In this document: positions 38,116 through 48,218 of the stretch, piece after piece
Numbering within the stretch: position 1 is the stretch's first letter
Layout of the letters: each line of letters opens with the position of its first letter
Origin: Gordonia malaquae NBRC 108250
Lineage (GTDB): Bacteria; Actinomycetota; Actinomycetes; Mycobacteriales; Mycobacteriaceae
NCBI RefSeq assembly: GCF_000344135.1
Contig: NZ_BAOP01000020.1
Span: 27,260 to 91,259 of the forward strand
Direction: 5' to 3'
DNA length: 64,000 nt
Translations under genes and position numbers: made by a program
Notes under the pieces: model-generated
Seen by the model: only the letters and a program-made list of their open reading frames with translations
What the model was told of the DNA's origin: nothing
Databases searched by the model: none

Positions 38116-38904
38116 GTGCCCGAAGGCGACACCATTTACGCGCTGGCGCGCCGCCTCCATGAGGTGCTGGCGGACGCGACCCTCACACACACCGACTTCC
38201 GAGTTCCTCGCTGGGCCCTCACCGACCTGTCCGGAGGTCGCGTCACTGCGGTTCGGTCCGTCGGCAAACACCTCTTCATGGATGTCGAGCGAGATGACGG
38301 CAGCGCCGTCTCGATCCATTCTCACTTGAAGATGGAGGGCGCGTGGGACGTCCACCGGCTGGGAACGCGGTGGCGCAGACCAGGCCATTCGGCGCGCGTG
38401 GTGCTGCGCGCAGGCGACACCGAGGCCGTCGGCTTCAACCTCGGAGTGCTCGAGGTGGTCACCGACCCGGCTGCGGCGGTCGCCCATCTCGGGCCGGATC
38501 TGCTCGGCGACGATTGGGATCCGGATCTGGCGGTGACGAACCTCGCCGCCGATCCCGACACACTCGTCGGCGCCGCCTTGCTCGACCAGCGTCTCCTGGC
38601 CGGTGTCGGCAACGTCTTCCGCAGCGAGATCTGCTTCCTTCAACGGGTGTCGCCGTACACCCGGACCGGCGACGTGGACCTTCCCGCTGTAGTGCAGACG
38701 GCCCGCAGGCTGCTGTGGGACAACCGGGTGCGCAGCGTTCGATGCACGACCGGCGTGCTGATCCGAGGCAAGGAACTGTGGGTGTACGGACGCGATCGGA
38801 AGCCGTGCCGGCGTTGTGGGGAGGCGATCGTCCGCTCCGACCTCGACGGACGCGTCGTGTACATGTGTCCTCGGTGTCAGGCAGGAGCCGCCGCCGGCGG
38901 GTGA
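38116..38904 (+). CDS. nei: Fpg/Nei-family DNA glycosylase (endonuclease VIII)
   Basis: 262 residues, base-excision repair of oxidised bases with AP-lyase activity. The mature N-terminus is PEGDTIYALARRL (Pro nucleophile and Glu), which requires initiation at the GTG at 38116. The helix-two-turn-helix region has DQRLLAGVGNVFRSEICFL (the conserved N in GN), and a C-terminal zinc finger is complete (CRRCGEAIVRSD...YMCPRCQ). It sits seven bases after lhr, so helicase and glycosylase are made together, suggesting joint action in repair. Confidence 0.93.
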   Translation: MPEGDTIYALARRLHEVLADATLTHTDFRVPRWALTDLSGGRVTAVRSVGKHLFMDVERDDGSAVSIHSHLKMEGAWDVHRLGTRWRRPGHSARVVLRAGDTEAVGFNLGVLEVVTDPAAAVAHLGPDLLGDDWDPDLAVTNLAADPDTLVGAALLDQRLLAGVGNVFRSEICFLQRVSPYTRTGDVDLPAVVQTARRLLWDNRVRSVRCTTGVLIRGKELWVYGRDRKPCRRCGEAIVRSDLDGRVVYMCPRCQAGAAAGG

Positions 38905-39010
38905 ACTGCGGCCGACGTCCCATCCAGCGGACGGTCCCACCCCGCGCGAGCCCGCGGCGTCCTACGTTCGGCGGAACCTGCCATCGGAGAATCGAGAGAA
39001 GGACCTGCCC

Positions 39011-39508
39011 GTGGACATCGCCGAACGCATCGACGCACTCGAACAGATCGAGGAGATCAAGACGCTCAAGTACCGATACTGGAGAGCCTGCGACGCCAAG
39101 GATCCGCAAGGCTTCCGGGACGCATTCGTCTCGTCGGGCGCACGCATCGACTACGGCAGGCTCGGTTCGTTCGACGACGTCGAGCCCATGGCGCAGATCT
39201 TCGAACAGGTCGCGCTCCACACGGTGGACGGCAAACACGTCATCTTCGACATGCATCACGGCATGCATCCCGACATCACGCTCACCGGACAGCACACCGC
39301 GACCGGCAGGTGGACATTGCGGTTCCGCCAGGTCAATCTCCTGGAGAACACCGAGACCGTCTCCACCGGCGAGTACCGAGACGAGTACGTCATCGAAGAC
39401 GGTCGGTGGAAGACGTCGACGTGCTCCTTCACTGAGACCTGGTCGATGACGCGTCCCCTCGATCCGGCGGCCACGGTGTCCGAGGGAACGTTCGGGAGCA
39501 TCGGATGA
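39011..39508 (+). CDS. SnoaL-like / NTF2-fold protein
   Basis: 165 residues of the NTF2-like superfamily: the helical start IAERIDALEQIEEIKTLKYR, then YWRACDAKDPQGFRDAFVSS, the ITLTGQHTATGRWTLRFRQV sheet and GEYRDEYVIEDGRWKTST. Members are small cyclases, isomerases or dehydratases, or have no known reaction. GTG start at 39011 with GAGAAGGA ten bases before it. The stop overlaps the next start (ATGA), so it pairs with the LLM-class oxidoreductase, perhaps in degradation of a cyclic or steroid-like compound; the substrate is unknown. Confidence 0.82.
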   Translation: MDIAERIDALEQIEEIKTLKYRYWRACDAKDPQGFRDAFVSSGARIDYGRLGSFDDVEPMAQIFEQVALHTVDGKHVIFDMHHGMHPDITLTGQHTATGRWTLRFRQVNLLENTETVSTGEYRDEYVIEDGRWKTSTCSFTETWSMTRPLDPAATVSEGTFGSIG

Positions 39509-40356
39509 AGTTCGGAGTGTCGCTGTTCACCTGCGATCGAGGCATCACTCCGGCGGCGGCCGCTCGGTCCGCGGAGGCACACGGCTTCGACCACATCTAC
39601 GTCCCCGAGCACACGCACATTCCCGTCGTCCGGAGTTCCAACCACCCGGCGACCGGCGACGAGACTCTGCCCGACGACCGGTATCTCAGAACACTCGATC
39701 CGTGGGTCAGTCTCGCGTCGGCCGCGTCGGTCACCGAGCGGATCGGTTTGGGCACCTCCGTCGCACTTCCGCTGGAACATGATCCGATCGCGCTCGCGAA
39801 GACGATCGCAACTCTCGATCACCTGTCGGGCGGTCGGGTCACGTTCGGCGTCGGGTTCGGATGGAACCTCGAGGAACTAGCAGATCACGGCGTTCCGCCC
39901 GCGAAACGACGGACTGCGCTCAAGGACTACCTCGCCGCCATGCAGGCGCTGTGGACGTCCGACGAGGCCGAGCACGACGGGCCGTTCGTGTCCTTCGGAC
40001 CCAGCTGGGCCTGGCCCAAACCAGTGCAGCAACCTCGACCCGAGATCCTCCTCGGTGCAGGCGGAACGGAGAAGAACTTCGAGTGGATCGTCGCTGCAGG
40101 CGACGGTTGGATCACCACTCCGATCGAGGAGGCAGTCGAAGGCGGCATCGAACGCCTGACAACGCTGTGGGAGCAGGCCGGCCGCGACGGGTCGCCGCGG
40201 GTGGTCGTGCTGGGAGACGCTCCGGATCCGGGCGCCCTCGCGCGGTGGCGAGACGTCGGCGTGTCCGAAGTGGTCTTCTCACTTCCCGACGACACGGCAG
40301 ACACAGTCGAGACCTTCGTCGCTGAGTTGGCGACCGCCGTCGCACCGTTCCGGTAG
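39505..40356 (+). CDS. LLM-class, probably F420-dependent oxidoreductase
   Basis: 283 residues of the luciferase-like monooxygenase superfamily (TIM barrel): FGVSLFTCDRGITPAAAARSA, FDHIYVPEHTHIPV, the long TLDPWVSLASAASVTERIGL and GTSVALPLEHDPIALAKTIA segments, SGGRVTFGVGFGWNLEELAD and RPEILLGAGGTEKNFEWIVA. Mycobacteriales use F420 rather than FMN in most of these, so reduction or oxidation of a carbonyl, imine or alkene with F420 is likely. It overlaps the NTF2-fold gene by four bases. Confidence 0.88.
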   Translation: MKFGVSLFTCDRGITPAAAARSAEAHGFDHIYVPEHTHIPVVRSSNHPATGDETLPDDRYLRTLDPWVSLASAASVTERIGLGTSVALPLEHDPIALAKTIATLDHLSGGRVTFGVGFGWNLEELADHGVPPAKRRTALKDYLAAMQALWTSDEAEHDGPFVSFGPSWAWPKPVQQPRPEILLGAGGTEKNFEWIVAAGDGWITTPIEEAVEGGIERLTTLWEQAGRDGSPRVVVLGDAPDPGALARWRDVGVSEVVFSLPDDTADTVETFVAELATAVAPFR

Positions 40357-40494
40357 ATCCCGGCGTCAACGCCGGCGACGTTTCCCGGTCTGGAACCGAG
40401 GAACGTCGCCAACGTGGCGAGATGAGTCTTCCGCCCCGCGCACACGTGACCATCGCCCCTCGCCTCGGCGTCCATCCGGTCCAAGAATGGAGGC

Positions 40495-40923
40495 ATGAGC
40501 AACGATCCGGTGACCGTGATGACCGACGACCAAGCGTGGGAGATGCTCACCGGCACCGTGTTCGGTCGGGTGGCGGTGTCCGTCGATGACCGTCCCGACA
40601 TCTTCCCGGTGAACGTCCACGTCGACGCCGCGGCGGGGACGATCCTCCTGCGAACCGCGGAGGGCACCAAACTGTCGATGATGGCGGTCAACAGCCACGT
40701 CGTCTTCGAGACGGACGCTTTCACCAGCAGGGTCGGCTGGAGTGTCGTCGCCCGAGGACGTGCCCGCGTCCTCGTCACAACCGACGAGGTCCTGCGCGCC
40801 GATCAGACCCCACTGCGCCCATGGATCCCGACGTTGAAGACGCAGTACGTCGAGATCACCGTTGACCGCGTCACCGGGCGACGTTTCACGATCGGGCCGG
40901 AGCCTCAGCGAATCATCTCCTGA
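40495..40923 (+). CDS. Pyridoxamine 5'-phosphate oxidase-fold protein
   Basis: 142 residues with the split-barrel flavin fold: the helix MTDDQAWEMLTGTVFGRVAV, VHVDAAAGTILLRTAEGTKL and SVVARGRARVLVTTDEVLRA. Proteins of this size bind FMN, F420 or haem, and true PNPOx activity is unlikely. The 138 bases before it contain an imperfect inverted repeat around CGGCGACGTT...AACGTCGCC (40373-40411) that may end the previous operon. No partner genes. Confidence 0.82.
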   Translation: MSNDPVTVMTDDQAWEMLTGTVFGRVAVSVDDRPDIFPVNVHVDAAAGTILLRTAEGTKLSMMAVNSHVVFETDAFTSRVGWSVVARGRARVLVTTDEVLRADQTPLRPWIPTLKTQYVEITVDRVTGRRFTIGPEPQRIIS

Positions 40924-40942
40924 CGATCTGGCGAGGGTGAGG

Positions 40943-41836
40943 TCATCTGGGAAGCATGGTTTCGCGTGCGAATCCGATGACCTCACCCGCGTCGATGTGC
41001 ACGGACTGCGCCGCGGTGACCGCGTTGGCTTCCAGGTAGGCCGACACGATTCTCTCGCCCGCTGCATACCCGGCGCCGGTGGGAACGCCGACCGGCGCAG
41101 TCCCGAAGAGGCTCGCGGCAGAGTCCCCGTGAATCCACGCGGTGAAGTTCTGCATCCCCGTCACGTCGAGCCCTGACGCGACCTTCGCGACGACGGCGTA
41201 GTCGTCGCGCGTCGATTGGGAGACAAAGTGGGTGTACCCCAGATCGCCGTACAGTTCAACGGCGAAGTGGTCGGCAAGCCCCTCGGCCACGACCTGCTCA
41301 CCGACGGTCACGGTCTGCGGATCCCACACGATTCCGCCTGGGGCGTATCGGACATTGTGGTGGAGTTCGTGCACTGCGATCGCTTCCAGGCGGTCCAGGA
41401 CGACGTCGGTCGGCCAGACCGTGATCACGATGAAGCCGCTGATCCCGCCGAAGGCCGAAAGACCTCTCACCTCATCCATGAAGTGTGCATTCGTCGGGTC
41501 ACCGACGACGAGGAGGACAGTCAGATCAGGCACCACGACGCCGGGAACAGCGGCTGCGATCGTGTCTGCCCCACGTCTCAGCGCCTCACTCAGCCGGTTC
41601 CATGCGTCGTGCTCGGCCAGTCGGTCGACTGCCCCGCGGACGACATCGGTCGCACCGACAACCGGAAATCCGAAGTTCTGCCGGTGCACCTGCTCCAGGT
41701 CGAGTCGGCCGGGAACGAACCGATACATGTCGCGCATTGGGGACCACATCGCACGGACACCGTCAGCCCGTGAGCCCTCTTCCCCATCGAGTATCGCCGT
41801 CATCGCCGCCGCGCTGTCAATCACTGAGATCGTCAT
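40943..41836 (-). CDS. DUF2268-type predicted zinc protease
   Basis: 297 residues, no signal peptide. The zinc motif HELHH in RLEAIAVHELHHNVRYAPGG (HExxH) is followed 30 residues on by GEQVVAEGLADHFAVELYG, which gives a third ligand. This matches DUF2268 proteins, thought to be Zn-dependent proteases. The start at 41836 (MTISVIDSAAAM) is chosen; the frame above has no coding character. It converges on the PNPOx-fold gene. Substrate unknown. Confidence 0.8.
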   Translation of the reverse strand: MTISVIDSAAAMTAILDGEEGSRADGVRAMWSPMRDMYRFVPGRLDLEQVHRQNFGFPVVGATDVVRGAVDRLAEHDAWNRLSEALRRGADTIAAAVPGVVVPDLTVLLVVGDPTNAHFMDEVRGLSAFGGISGFIVITVWPTDVVLDRLEAIAVHELHHNVRYAPGGIVWDPQTVTVGEQVVAEGLADHFAVELYGDLGYTHFVSQSTRDDYAVVAKVASGLDVTGMQNFTAWIHGDSAASLFGTAPVGVPTGAGYAAGERIVSAYLEANAVTAAQSVHIDAGEVIGFARETMLPR

Positions 41837-41895
41837 GCCGCCGACGGTAGAGCCTGACGTCAGGTGAGACTCAAGCTCGTGTCCAGGGCCAACAT

Positions 41896-43644
41896 CTACT
41901 CCGGAACGGGAACAGGCTCGAGGATCTCTCGTCGTGCCTCGGGCGCAGCGGCGCGCAGGGCATCCGCGGAGGAGTCGTCGGGCTGTCGCTGCGACGCGAT
42001 CTCTGCCTCCACTCGCGCCGTGTAGTTCTCGACCTCCCACGCCGTGGTCGCTTCGTCCCAGCCCAAGATCGGGGCCATCAGCTCAGCCACTTCGCGAGCG
42101 CAGTCCACTCCGCGATGGCTGTACTCGATCGCGATCCGCGTGCGACGGGCCAGTACGTCCTCGAGGTGCAGGGCGCCCTCGGTCGCAACGGCGTACACCA
42201 CCTCGGCGCGCAGGTACTGCGGCGCGGCGTCGAGTGGCTTGAGCAGCGACGGGTCGGCCTCCGCGTCGTACAGCACGTCGTCGAGCAGTGAACCGTAGCG
42301 GTTCAGGAGCCGGCGGATGCGATACGGATGCAGTCCGAATCGCTGCCCCAGGTGCTCACACTGGTTGATGAGCGCGAAGTAGCCGTCGGCGCCGACGAGC
42401 GGCACCCGCTCGGTGATCGACGGCGCCACCCGTGACGGCAGGTAGTCGGTGCACGCGTCGACGGCGTCGGCGCCCATGACGCGGTACGTCGTGTATTTGC
42501 CACCCGCGATCGACACCAGCCCCGGCGCGACGACGGCCACCGCGTGCTCGCGCGAGAGTGTCGAGGTGCCTTCGTCTTCACCGGCGAGAAGGGGCCGGAG
42601 TCCTGCGTACACGCCTTCGATGTCGTCGTGCGTCAGCTTGGTGACCAGTTCGGTGTTGACTCGATCGAGGATGTAATCGATGTCCTTGCGCGTCGCAGCG
42701 GGGTGCGCGAGGTCGAGGTTCCAGTCGGTGTCGGTGGTGCCGATGATCCAGTGGGTCTCCCACGGGATCACGAACAGCACCGAACTCGCGGTCCGCAGGA
42801 TGATCGCCGTCTCGCTGACGATCCGGTCGCGGGGCACCACGATGTGCACGCCTTTGGAGGCGCGGACAGTGAAGTGGCCGCGCTGTTTCGACAGTGCCTG
42901 GACCTCATCGGTCCACACACCGGCCGCATTGATCACACAGTGGGCACGGACTTCCGTGGTCTCACCGGTCTCGCTGTCGCGGAGCTTGACGCCCTTGATT
43001 CGGTCGGCCTCCGTGAGGAATCCGATCGCCTGAGTCGAGGTGCGGACCACCGCACCGTAGTTCGATGCCGTGCGGGCGAGAGTGAGGCTGTGGCGCGCGT
43101 CGTCGACGACAGTGTCGTAGTACCGGATCCCACCGATCAGCGAGCTGCGCTTGAGTCCGGGCGCCACCCGCAGCGCACCGGACCGCGAGACGTGCTTCTG
43201 GCCGGGGACCGACTTCGCGCCGCCCATCCGGTCGTACAGGAAAAGGCCTGCCGCCATGTAGGGCCGCTCCCAGAAACGTCGGGTGAGCGGCGCGAGGAAC
43301 GGCAGCGGTTTCACCAGGTGAGGCGCGAGGAGACGCAGCGACAGTTCGCGTTCGCGCAGCGCTTCTTTGACGAGCCCGAACTCGAACTGCTCCAGGTAGC
43401 GCAGACCGCCGTGGAACATCTTGGACGAACGGCTCGATGTACCGGACGCGATGTCGCGCGCCTCGACGAGCGCGACCCGCAGGCCGCGAGTCGCGGCGTC
43501 CAGCGCCGCACCGACTCCGACGACACCTCCGCCGATGACGACGATGTCGAACTGCTCGGTGCCGAGTCGTCGCCATGCCTCATCGCGGTAGGCGGGGCTC
43601 AGGTCGGCGGGCCGGTCGGGGTTGAACTCGCTGTCCATGGGCAT
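41896..43644 (-). CDS. glpD: Aerobic glycerol-3-phosphate dehydrogenase
   Basis: About 582 residues, membrane-associated FAD enzyme that oxidises glycerol 3-phosphate to dihydroxyacetone phosphate and feeds electrons to quinone. Dinucleotide fold DIVVIGGGVVGVGAALDAAT, then ARDIASGTSSRSSKMFHGGL and RYLEQFEFGLVKEALRE; the C-terminal GlpD domain carries LLDDVLYDAEADPSLLKPL. The start is at 43644 or two codons later (GGTAGG lies just before both). It diverges from glpK, 47 bases apart, so glycerol use is co-regulated. Likely the counterpart of M. tuberculosis glpD2. Confidence 0.94.
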   Translation of the reverse strand: MPMDSEFNPDRPADLSPAYRDEAWRRLGTEQFDIVVIGGGVVGVGAALDAATRGLRVALVEARDIASGTSSRSSKMFHGGLRYLEQFEFGLVKEALRERELSLRLLAPHLVKPLPFLAPLTRRFWERPYMAAGLFLYDRMGGAKSVPGQKHVSRSGALRVAPGLKRSSLIGGIRYYDTVVDDARHSLTLARTASNYGAVVRTSTQAIGFLTEADRIKGVKLRDSETGETTEVRAHCVINAAGVWTDEVQALSKQRGHFTVRASKGVHIVVPRDRIVSETAIILRTASSVLFVIPWETHWIIGTTDTDWNLDLAHPAATRKDIDYILDRVNTELVTKLTHDDIEGVYAGLRPLLAGEDEGTSTLSREHAVAVVAPGLVSIAGGKYTTYRVMGADAVDACTDYLPSRVAPSITERVPLVGADGYFALINQCEHLGQRFGLHPYRIRRLLNRYGSLLDDVLYDAEADPSLLKPLDAAPQYLRAEVVYAVATEGALHLEDVLARRTRIAIEYSHRGVDCAREVAELMAPILGWDEATTAWEVENYTARVEAEIASQRQPDDSSADALRAAAPEARREILEPVPVPE

Positions 43645-43691
43645 CGAGCCTACCGGAGAGCAACCGGATGTGACGTGACACACTGTCCAAC

Positions 43692-45200
<1,509 letters not shown>

Positions 45201-45234
45201 CTCAGATTTCGACCACATCGAGCCGCAGAACCTC

Positions 45235-45262
45235 TTGACATACAACCGAATGGTTGTATGTT
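45235..45262 (+). promoter_or_regulatory. Promoter with palindromic operator of the ArsR gene
   Basis: TTGACA (45235-45240), 16 bases, TATGTT (45257-45262) make a good sigma-70-type promoter. A perfect palindrome CATACAACC-GAAT-GGTTGTATG (45239-45260) fills the spacer. The start codon at 45269 is where transcription should begin, so the mRNA is probably leaderless. This is a textbook layout for self-repression by the encoded ArsR protein. Confidence 0.8.
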
Positions 45263-45268
45263 TGAGAC

Positions 45269-45610
45269 ATGACCGAGGACGACGAGGACAGGGCGGACGC
45301 CATGTTCCACGCGCTCTCCGACAGAACGAGGCGGGACATTCTCCGCCGCGTCCTCGCCGGGGAGCACTCGGTCAGCGCACTGGCGGAGAAGTACACGATG
45401 AGCTTCGCCGCCGTGCAGAAACACGTCGCCGTTCTCGAGAAGGCCGGACTGCTGACCAAGCGGCGCGACGGCCGGCAGCAGTTGGCCTCGGGCGACGTGA
45501 ACGCCGTCCGCTCGGTGACGTCGATGCTCGCCGACATCGAGCAGATCTGGCGCGGACGGATCGCCCGCATCGATGAGCTCCTCGCCGCCGACCCACCCGA
45601 ATCCCACTGA
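45269..45610 (+). CDS. ArsR-family repressor
   Basis: 113 residues; winged-helix DNA-binding domain ADAMFHALSDRTRRDILRRV ... SVSALAEKYTMSFAAVQKHV then AVLEKAGLLTKRRDGRQQLA. No Cys, so it is not a metal-thiolate sensor; it belongs to the group commonly paired with SRPBCC proteins. It should bind the palindrome in its own promoter. Thirty-one bases separate it from the SRPBCC gene, with which it forms an operon. Confidence 0.9.
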   Translation: MTEDDEDRADAMFHALSDRTRRDILRRVLAGEHSVSALAEKYTMSFAAVQKHVAVLEKAGLLTKRRDGRQQLASGDVNAVRSVTSMLADIEQIWRGRIARIDELLAADPPESH

Positions 45611-45641
45611 CTCACCACCCATCACACAAGGAGACGAAGCC

Positions 45642-46127
45642 ATGCCTGTCATCTCAGCAACCCCCGACCTCGACAACCTCACCCTCACGATCACCGCGGA
45701 GTTCGCGGCACCCGTCGACCGGGTATGGCAGGTGTACGCCGACCCGCGTCAGCTCGAGCAGATCTGGGGTCCGCCCACGTACCCCGCCACGTTCGTCGAC
45801 TTCGACTTCGCGCCCGGCGGCCAGGCCCGCTACTACATGACCTCGCCCGAAGGCGAGAAGTTCGGCGGCTGGTGGAAGTTCACCGCCATCGACGCGACGA
45901 CCTCGTTCTCGTTCACCGACGGATTCGCCGACGGCGACCTCAACCCGGTCGACGGGATGCCGGTGTCGACGAACGTCTACGAGTTCTCACCGACCGAGAC
46001 GGGCACACGGGCGGTGTACACGTCGACCTACGCGTCCGCCGAAGACCTCCAGAAGGTCCTCGAGATGGGTGTTGTGGAAGGCGCGTCGATGGCGATCAAC
46101 CAGATCGACGCACTGCTCGCCGCCTGA
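45642..46127 (+). CDS. SRPBCC/AHSA1-domain protein
   Basis: 161 residues of the START-like fold (activator of Hsp90 ATPase homologue 1-like): LTLTITAEFAAPVDRVWQVY, ADPRQLEQIWGPPTYPATFV, GGQARYYMTSPEGEKFGGWW and the C-terminal helix GVVEGASMAINQIDALLAA. The fold binds hydrophobic ligands. AAGGAG precedes the ATG at 45642. ArsR-AHSA1 pairs are widespread and mostly uncharacterised; the ligand bound here may also be the signal for the repressor, which is inference. Confidence 0.87.
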   Translation: MPVISATPDLDNLTLTITAEFAAPVDRVWQVYADPRQLEQIWGPPTYPATFVDFDFAPGGQARYYMTSPEGEKFGGWWKFTAIDATTSFSFTDGFADGDLNPVDGMPVSTNVYEFSPTETGTRAVYTSTYASAEDLQKVLEMGVVEGASMAINQIDALLAA

Positions 46128-46133
46128 CGTTCG

Positions 46134-46784
46134 TCACACCACGAGTGGACGGCCGGATCGCACCCATGCGGTGATCCCGCCGTTCACTCGTTTCGCGGAC
46201 CGGCCCAGACCGACGAGCACGGCGACAGCGTCTGCCGAGGCCAGGCAGTACGGCCCCGAGCAGTAGGCGACGACGTCCGCAGATTCGGGAAGCTCCGCAA
46301 TCCTGCGGTCCAGATCTGCGACCGGAATCGACACGGCGCCCTCGACGTGGCCTCGGGCGTAGTCGTCCGCGGACCTCACGTCGACGAGCACAACGTCGTC
46401 CTCACGGAGCCTGCGGTCGAGTTCGGCGACGTCGACACTCTCCATCGGCGGGCGTCGCCGGTACAGATCGGCCAGTTCGTCTCGCAGTTCCGCGAGTGAA
46501 CCCGCCGCGTAGTCGGCGAACGCGCCGAGGAAGGCCGACGTCGCGCTGTCAGCGATCCGATAGTGGATGTGGACACCCTCACGCCGTGACTGGACCAACT
46601 GCGCCGCACGGAGCTGCTGCAGCTGTGCCGACGTGTTCTTGACGGGGAGTCCGGTGGCCTCGGCGAGCTCTTCGACGGTGTGCTCCCCCGTCTCGAGCCG
46701 ATCCAGCAAGCGCAGTCGCAACGGGTTCGACAGCGCCTTGCCGATACGTGACAGCTGACTGTAGATCTCGTCGTCGCCACTCAC
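46134..46784 (-). CDS. ArsR-family regulator fused to a rhodanese domain
   Basis: 216 residues. The N-terminal winged helix (SRIGKALSNPLRLRLLDRLE, HTVEELAEATGLPVKNTSAQ, LRAAQLVQSRREGVHIHYRI) is joined to a C-terminal rhodanese domain (VVLVDVRSADDYARGHVEGA, active-site loop VAYCSGPYCLASAD with the catalytic Cys). Such fusions are thought to sense sulfur species, with the persulfide-forming Cys as the sensor; Cys in CSGPYC is a second possible partner. GTG start at 46784 overlaps the stop of the MFS gene by four bases, so it is translated with it and probably represses it. Confidence 0.88.
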   Translation of the reverse strand: MSGDDEIYSQLSRIGKALSNPLRLRLLDRLETGEHTVEELAEATGLPVKNTSAQLQQLRAAQLVQSRREGVHIHYRIADSATSAFLGAFADYAAGSLAELRDELADLYRRRPPMESVDVAELDRRLREDDVVLVDVRSADDYARGHVEGAVSIPVADLDRRIAELPESADVVAYCSGPYCLASADAVAVLVGLGRSAKRVNGGITAWVRSGRPLVV

Positions 46785-48181
46785 GACGACGCCTCCACCG
46801 GTTCGCGTCGCCACGCTCTCGCAGCAGAGAACTCGGCGAACGCGACTACGACGCCGAGCACTGCGAGAACCGCGAAGCCGAAGCTCAGCAGGCGCGCCGA
46901 GTCGACGATGTCGGGTCCGCCGAGGGAGACGAGCACACCTGCGAGCGCCGACCCGAAAGCGTTGGCGATGAGCTGGCTCGTGTTGAGACCGGCAGAGGCC
47001 TGTGCAGCCTCCGCGTCGTCGGTGCTCACCCGCATTCCGGCGGTGAACCAGTGCGCCATGGCCATGCCGATGCCACACCCCGCGAACAACAGCGTGACGT
47101 ACCACCCGACGACCACCCAGCCGCCCGGATCCGCCACCTGCAGCAGCCCGTAGGCCAGCAGACCGACACCGAGGACGATCGGCCCCGCGACCCGCACCGC
47201 CCGCCGCATCCGATCGGTCTCGGCACCACTGCTCCAGATGGATGCGATGGTCCAACCCCAGGAGATCGCCGCGCCGAGGAAGCCCGCCGCAAGAGGCGAC
47301 AGGCCGCCGATCCGCTGACCGAACAGCGGAATGAACGTCTCCACGGTCGACACCGCGGCGAGCACCACAATGGCGAGGTAGATCCAGCGCAGCGGCGAGC
47401 GCCCCCGGTACGTCATCTCAGGCAGTACTCGACTGGTCGCGCCACGCTCGTACAGGATGAACGCGGCCGCCGCGATCGCCGCGACGCCGAGAAGCGCGAC
47501 AGTGGCGGCGCCGTCCACGATCGACGCGATGCTGACTGCAGCGGCCGTCGAGGTCAACAGGGCGAGCGAGATCCACGGCACCGGGTCGGACGACACACCC
47601 GCCCCCGCGCCCGACGGAAGAGCGCGGAACGTGAGGGCGACCAGACCGAGGGCGATCGCCGCGAGAAGGCCGAAGGCTCCACGCCAGAGCCCGATCTGCG
47701 CGAAGAATCCGCCGACGATCGGACCGACGACATTGCCGACGCCCCACATCGCCGACATCAGGGCGATCGCTCGCTGCCATAGATTCGGCGGCAGAACCGT
47801 TCTGACGACGGCGAATCCGAGGCCTGCGAGGAGCCCGGCCGCGAGCCCCTGCAGTCCTCGCCCGACGAGCATGACGACCATGGTCGGTGCACCGCCGGCG
47901 ATCGCGGTGCCGACTGCAAAGGCGATGAATCCGGTCGAGTACGACCATCGCGCCCCGAACCGCGCGAGGAGGCGACTGACCAGCATCGACGAGATGACGG
48001 ATGCCACCAGGAACACCGTCATCGTCCACGAGTACAGCTCTTCGCCGCCGATGTCGGCGATCGCGTTCGGCAGCAGACTCGTCGTCAGATACACGTTGAT
48101 CGCGTACAAGGCCACGCCACCGGCCATCACGATCACCGACGCACGATGATCACGCCCCATCAACTCACGCCAAGAACCCAT
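46781..48181 (-). CDS. Major facilitator superfamily transporter
   Basis: 466 residues with 12-14 predicted membrane helices (VIVMAGGVALYAINVYLTTS onward) and the loop motif SRLLARFGARWSYSTGFIAF after helix 2. It belongs to the drug:H+ antiporter-like group. The substrate is unknown; its operon partner is an ArsR-rhodanese regulator, so export of a sulfur- or metal-related toxic compound is possible. The start ATG at 48179-48181 lies inside the AT-rich inverted repeat, which suggests a leaderless or very short leader transcript. Confidence 0.88.
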   Translation of the reverse strand: MGSWRELMGRDHRASVIVMAGGVALYAINVYLTTSLLPNAIADIGGEELYSWTMTVFLVASVISSMLVSRLLARFGARWSYSTGFIAFAVGTAIAGGAPTMVVMLVGRGLQGLAAGLLAGLGFAVVRTVLPPNLWQRAIALMSAMWGVGNVVGPIVGGFFAQIGLWRGAFGLLAAIALGLVALTFRALPSGAGAGVSSDPVPWISLALLTSTAAAVSIASIVDGAATVALLGVAAIAAAAFILYERGATSRVLPEMTYRGRSPLRWIYLAIVVLAAVSTVETFIPLFGQRIGGLSPLAAGFLGAAISWGWTIASIWSSGAETDRMRRAVRVAGPIVLGVGLLAYGLLQVADPGGWVVVGWYVTLLFAGCGIGMAMAHWFTAGMRVSTDDAEAAQASAGLNTSQLIANAFGSALAGVLVSLGGPDIVDSARLLSFGFAVLAVLGVVVAFAEFSAARAWRREPVEASS

Positions 48182-48204
48182 ATTCCAAAGATTATTAGAA
48201 TATG
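48179..48204. promoter_or_regulatory. AT-rich inverted repeat at the MFS start (ArsR-type operator)
   Basis: CATATTC-N12-GAATATG, exact 7-bp arms, covering the start codon and the 23 bases before it. AT-rich hyphenated palindromes of this spacing are typical ArsR sites. The nearest regulator, encoded as the second gene of the same operon, is the natural candidate to bind it. Confidence 0.7.
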
Positions 48205-48218
48205 TGCTCGTGGTCCAG

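Noticed and set aside
46785..47255. Upstream extension of the ArsR-rhodanese frame
   Set aside because: It lies antisense-frame within the MFS gene; the GTG at 46784, overlapping the MFS stop, is the natural start.
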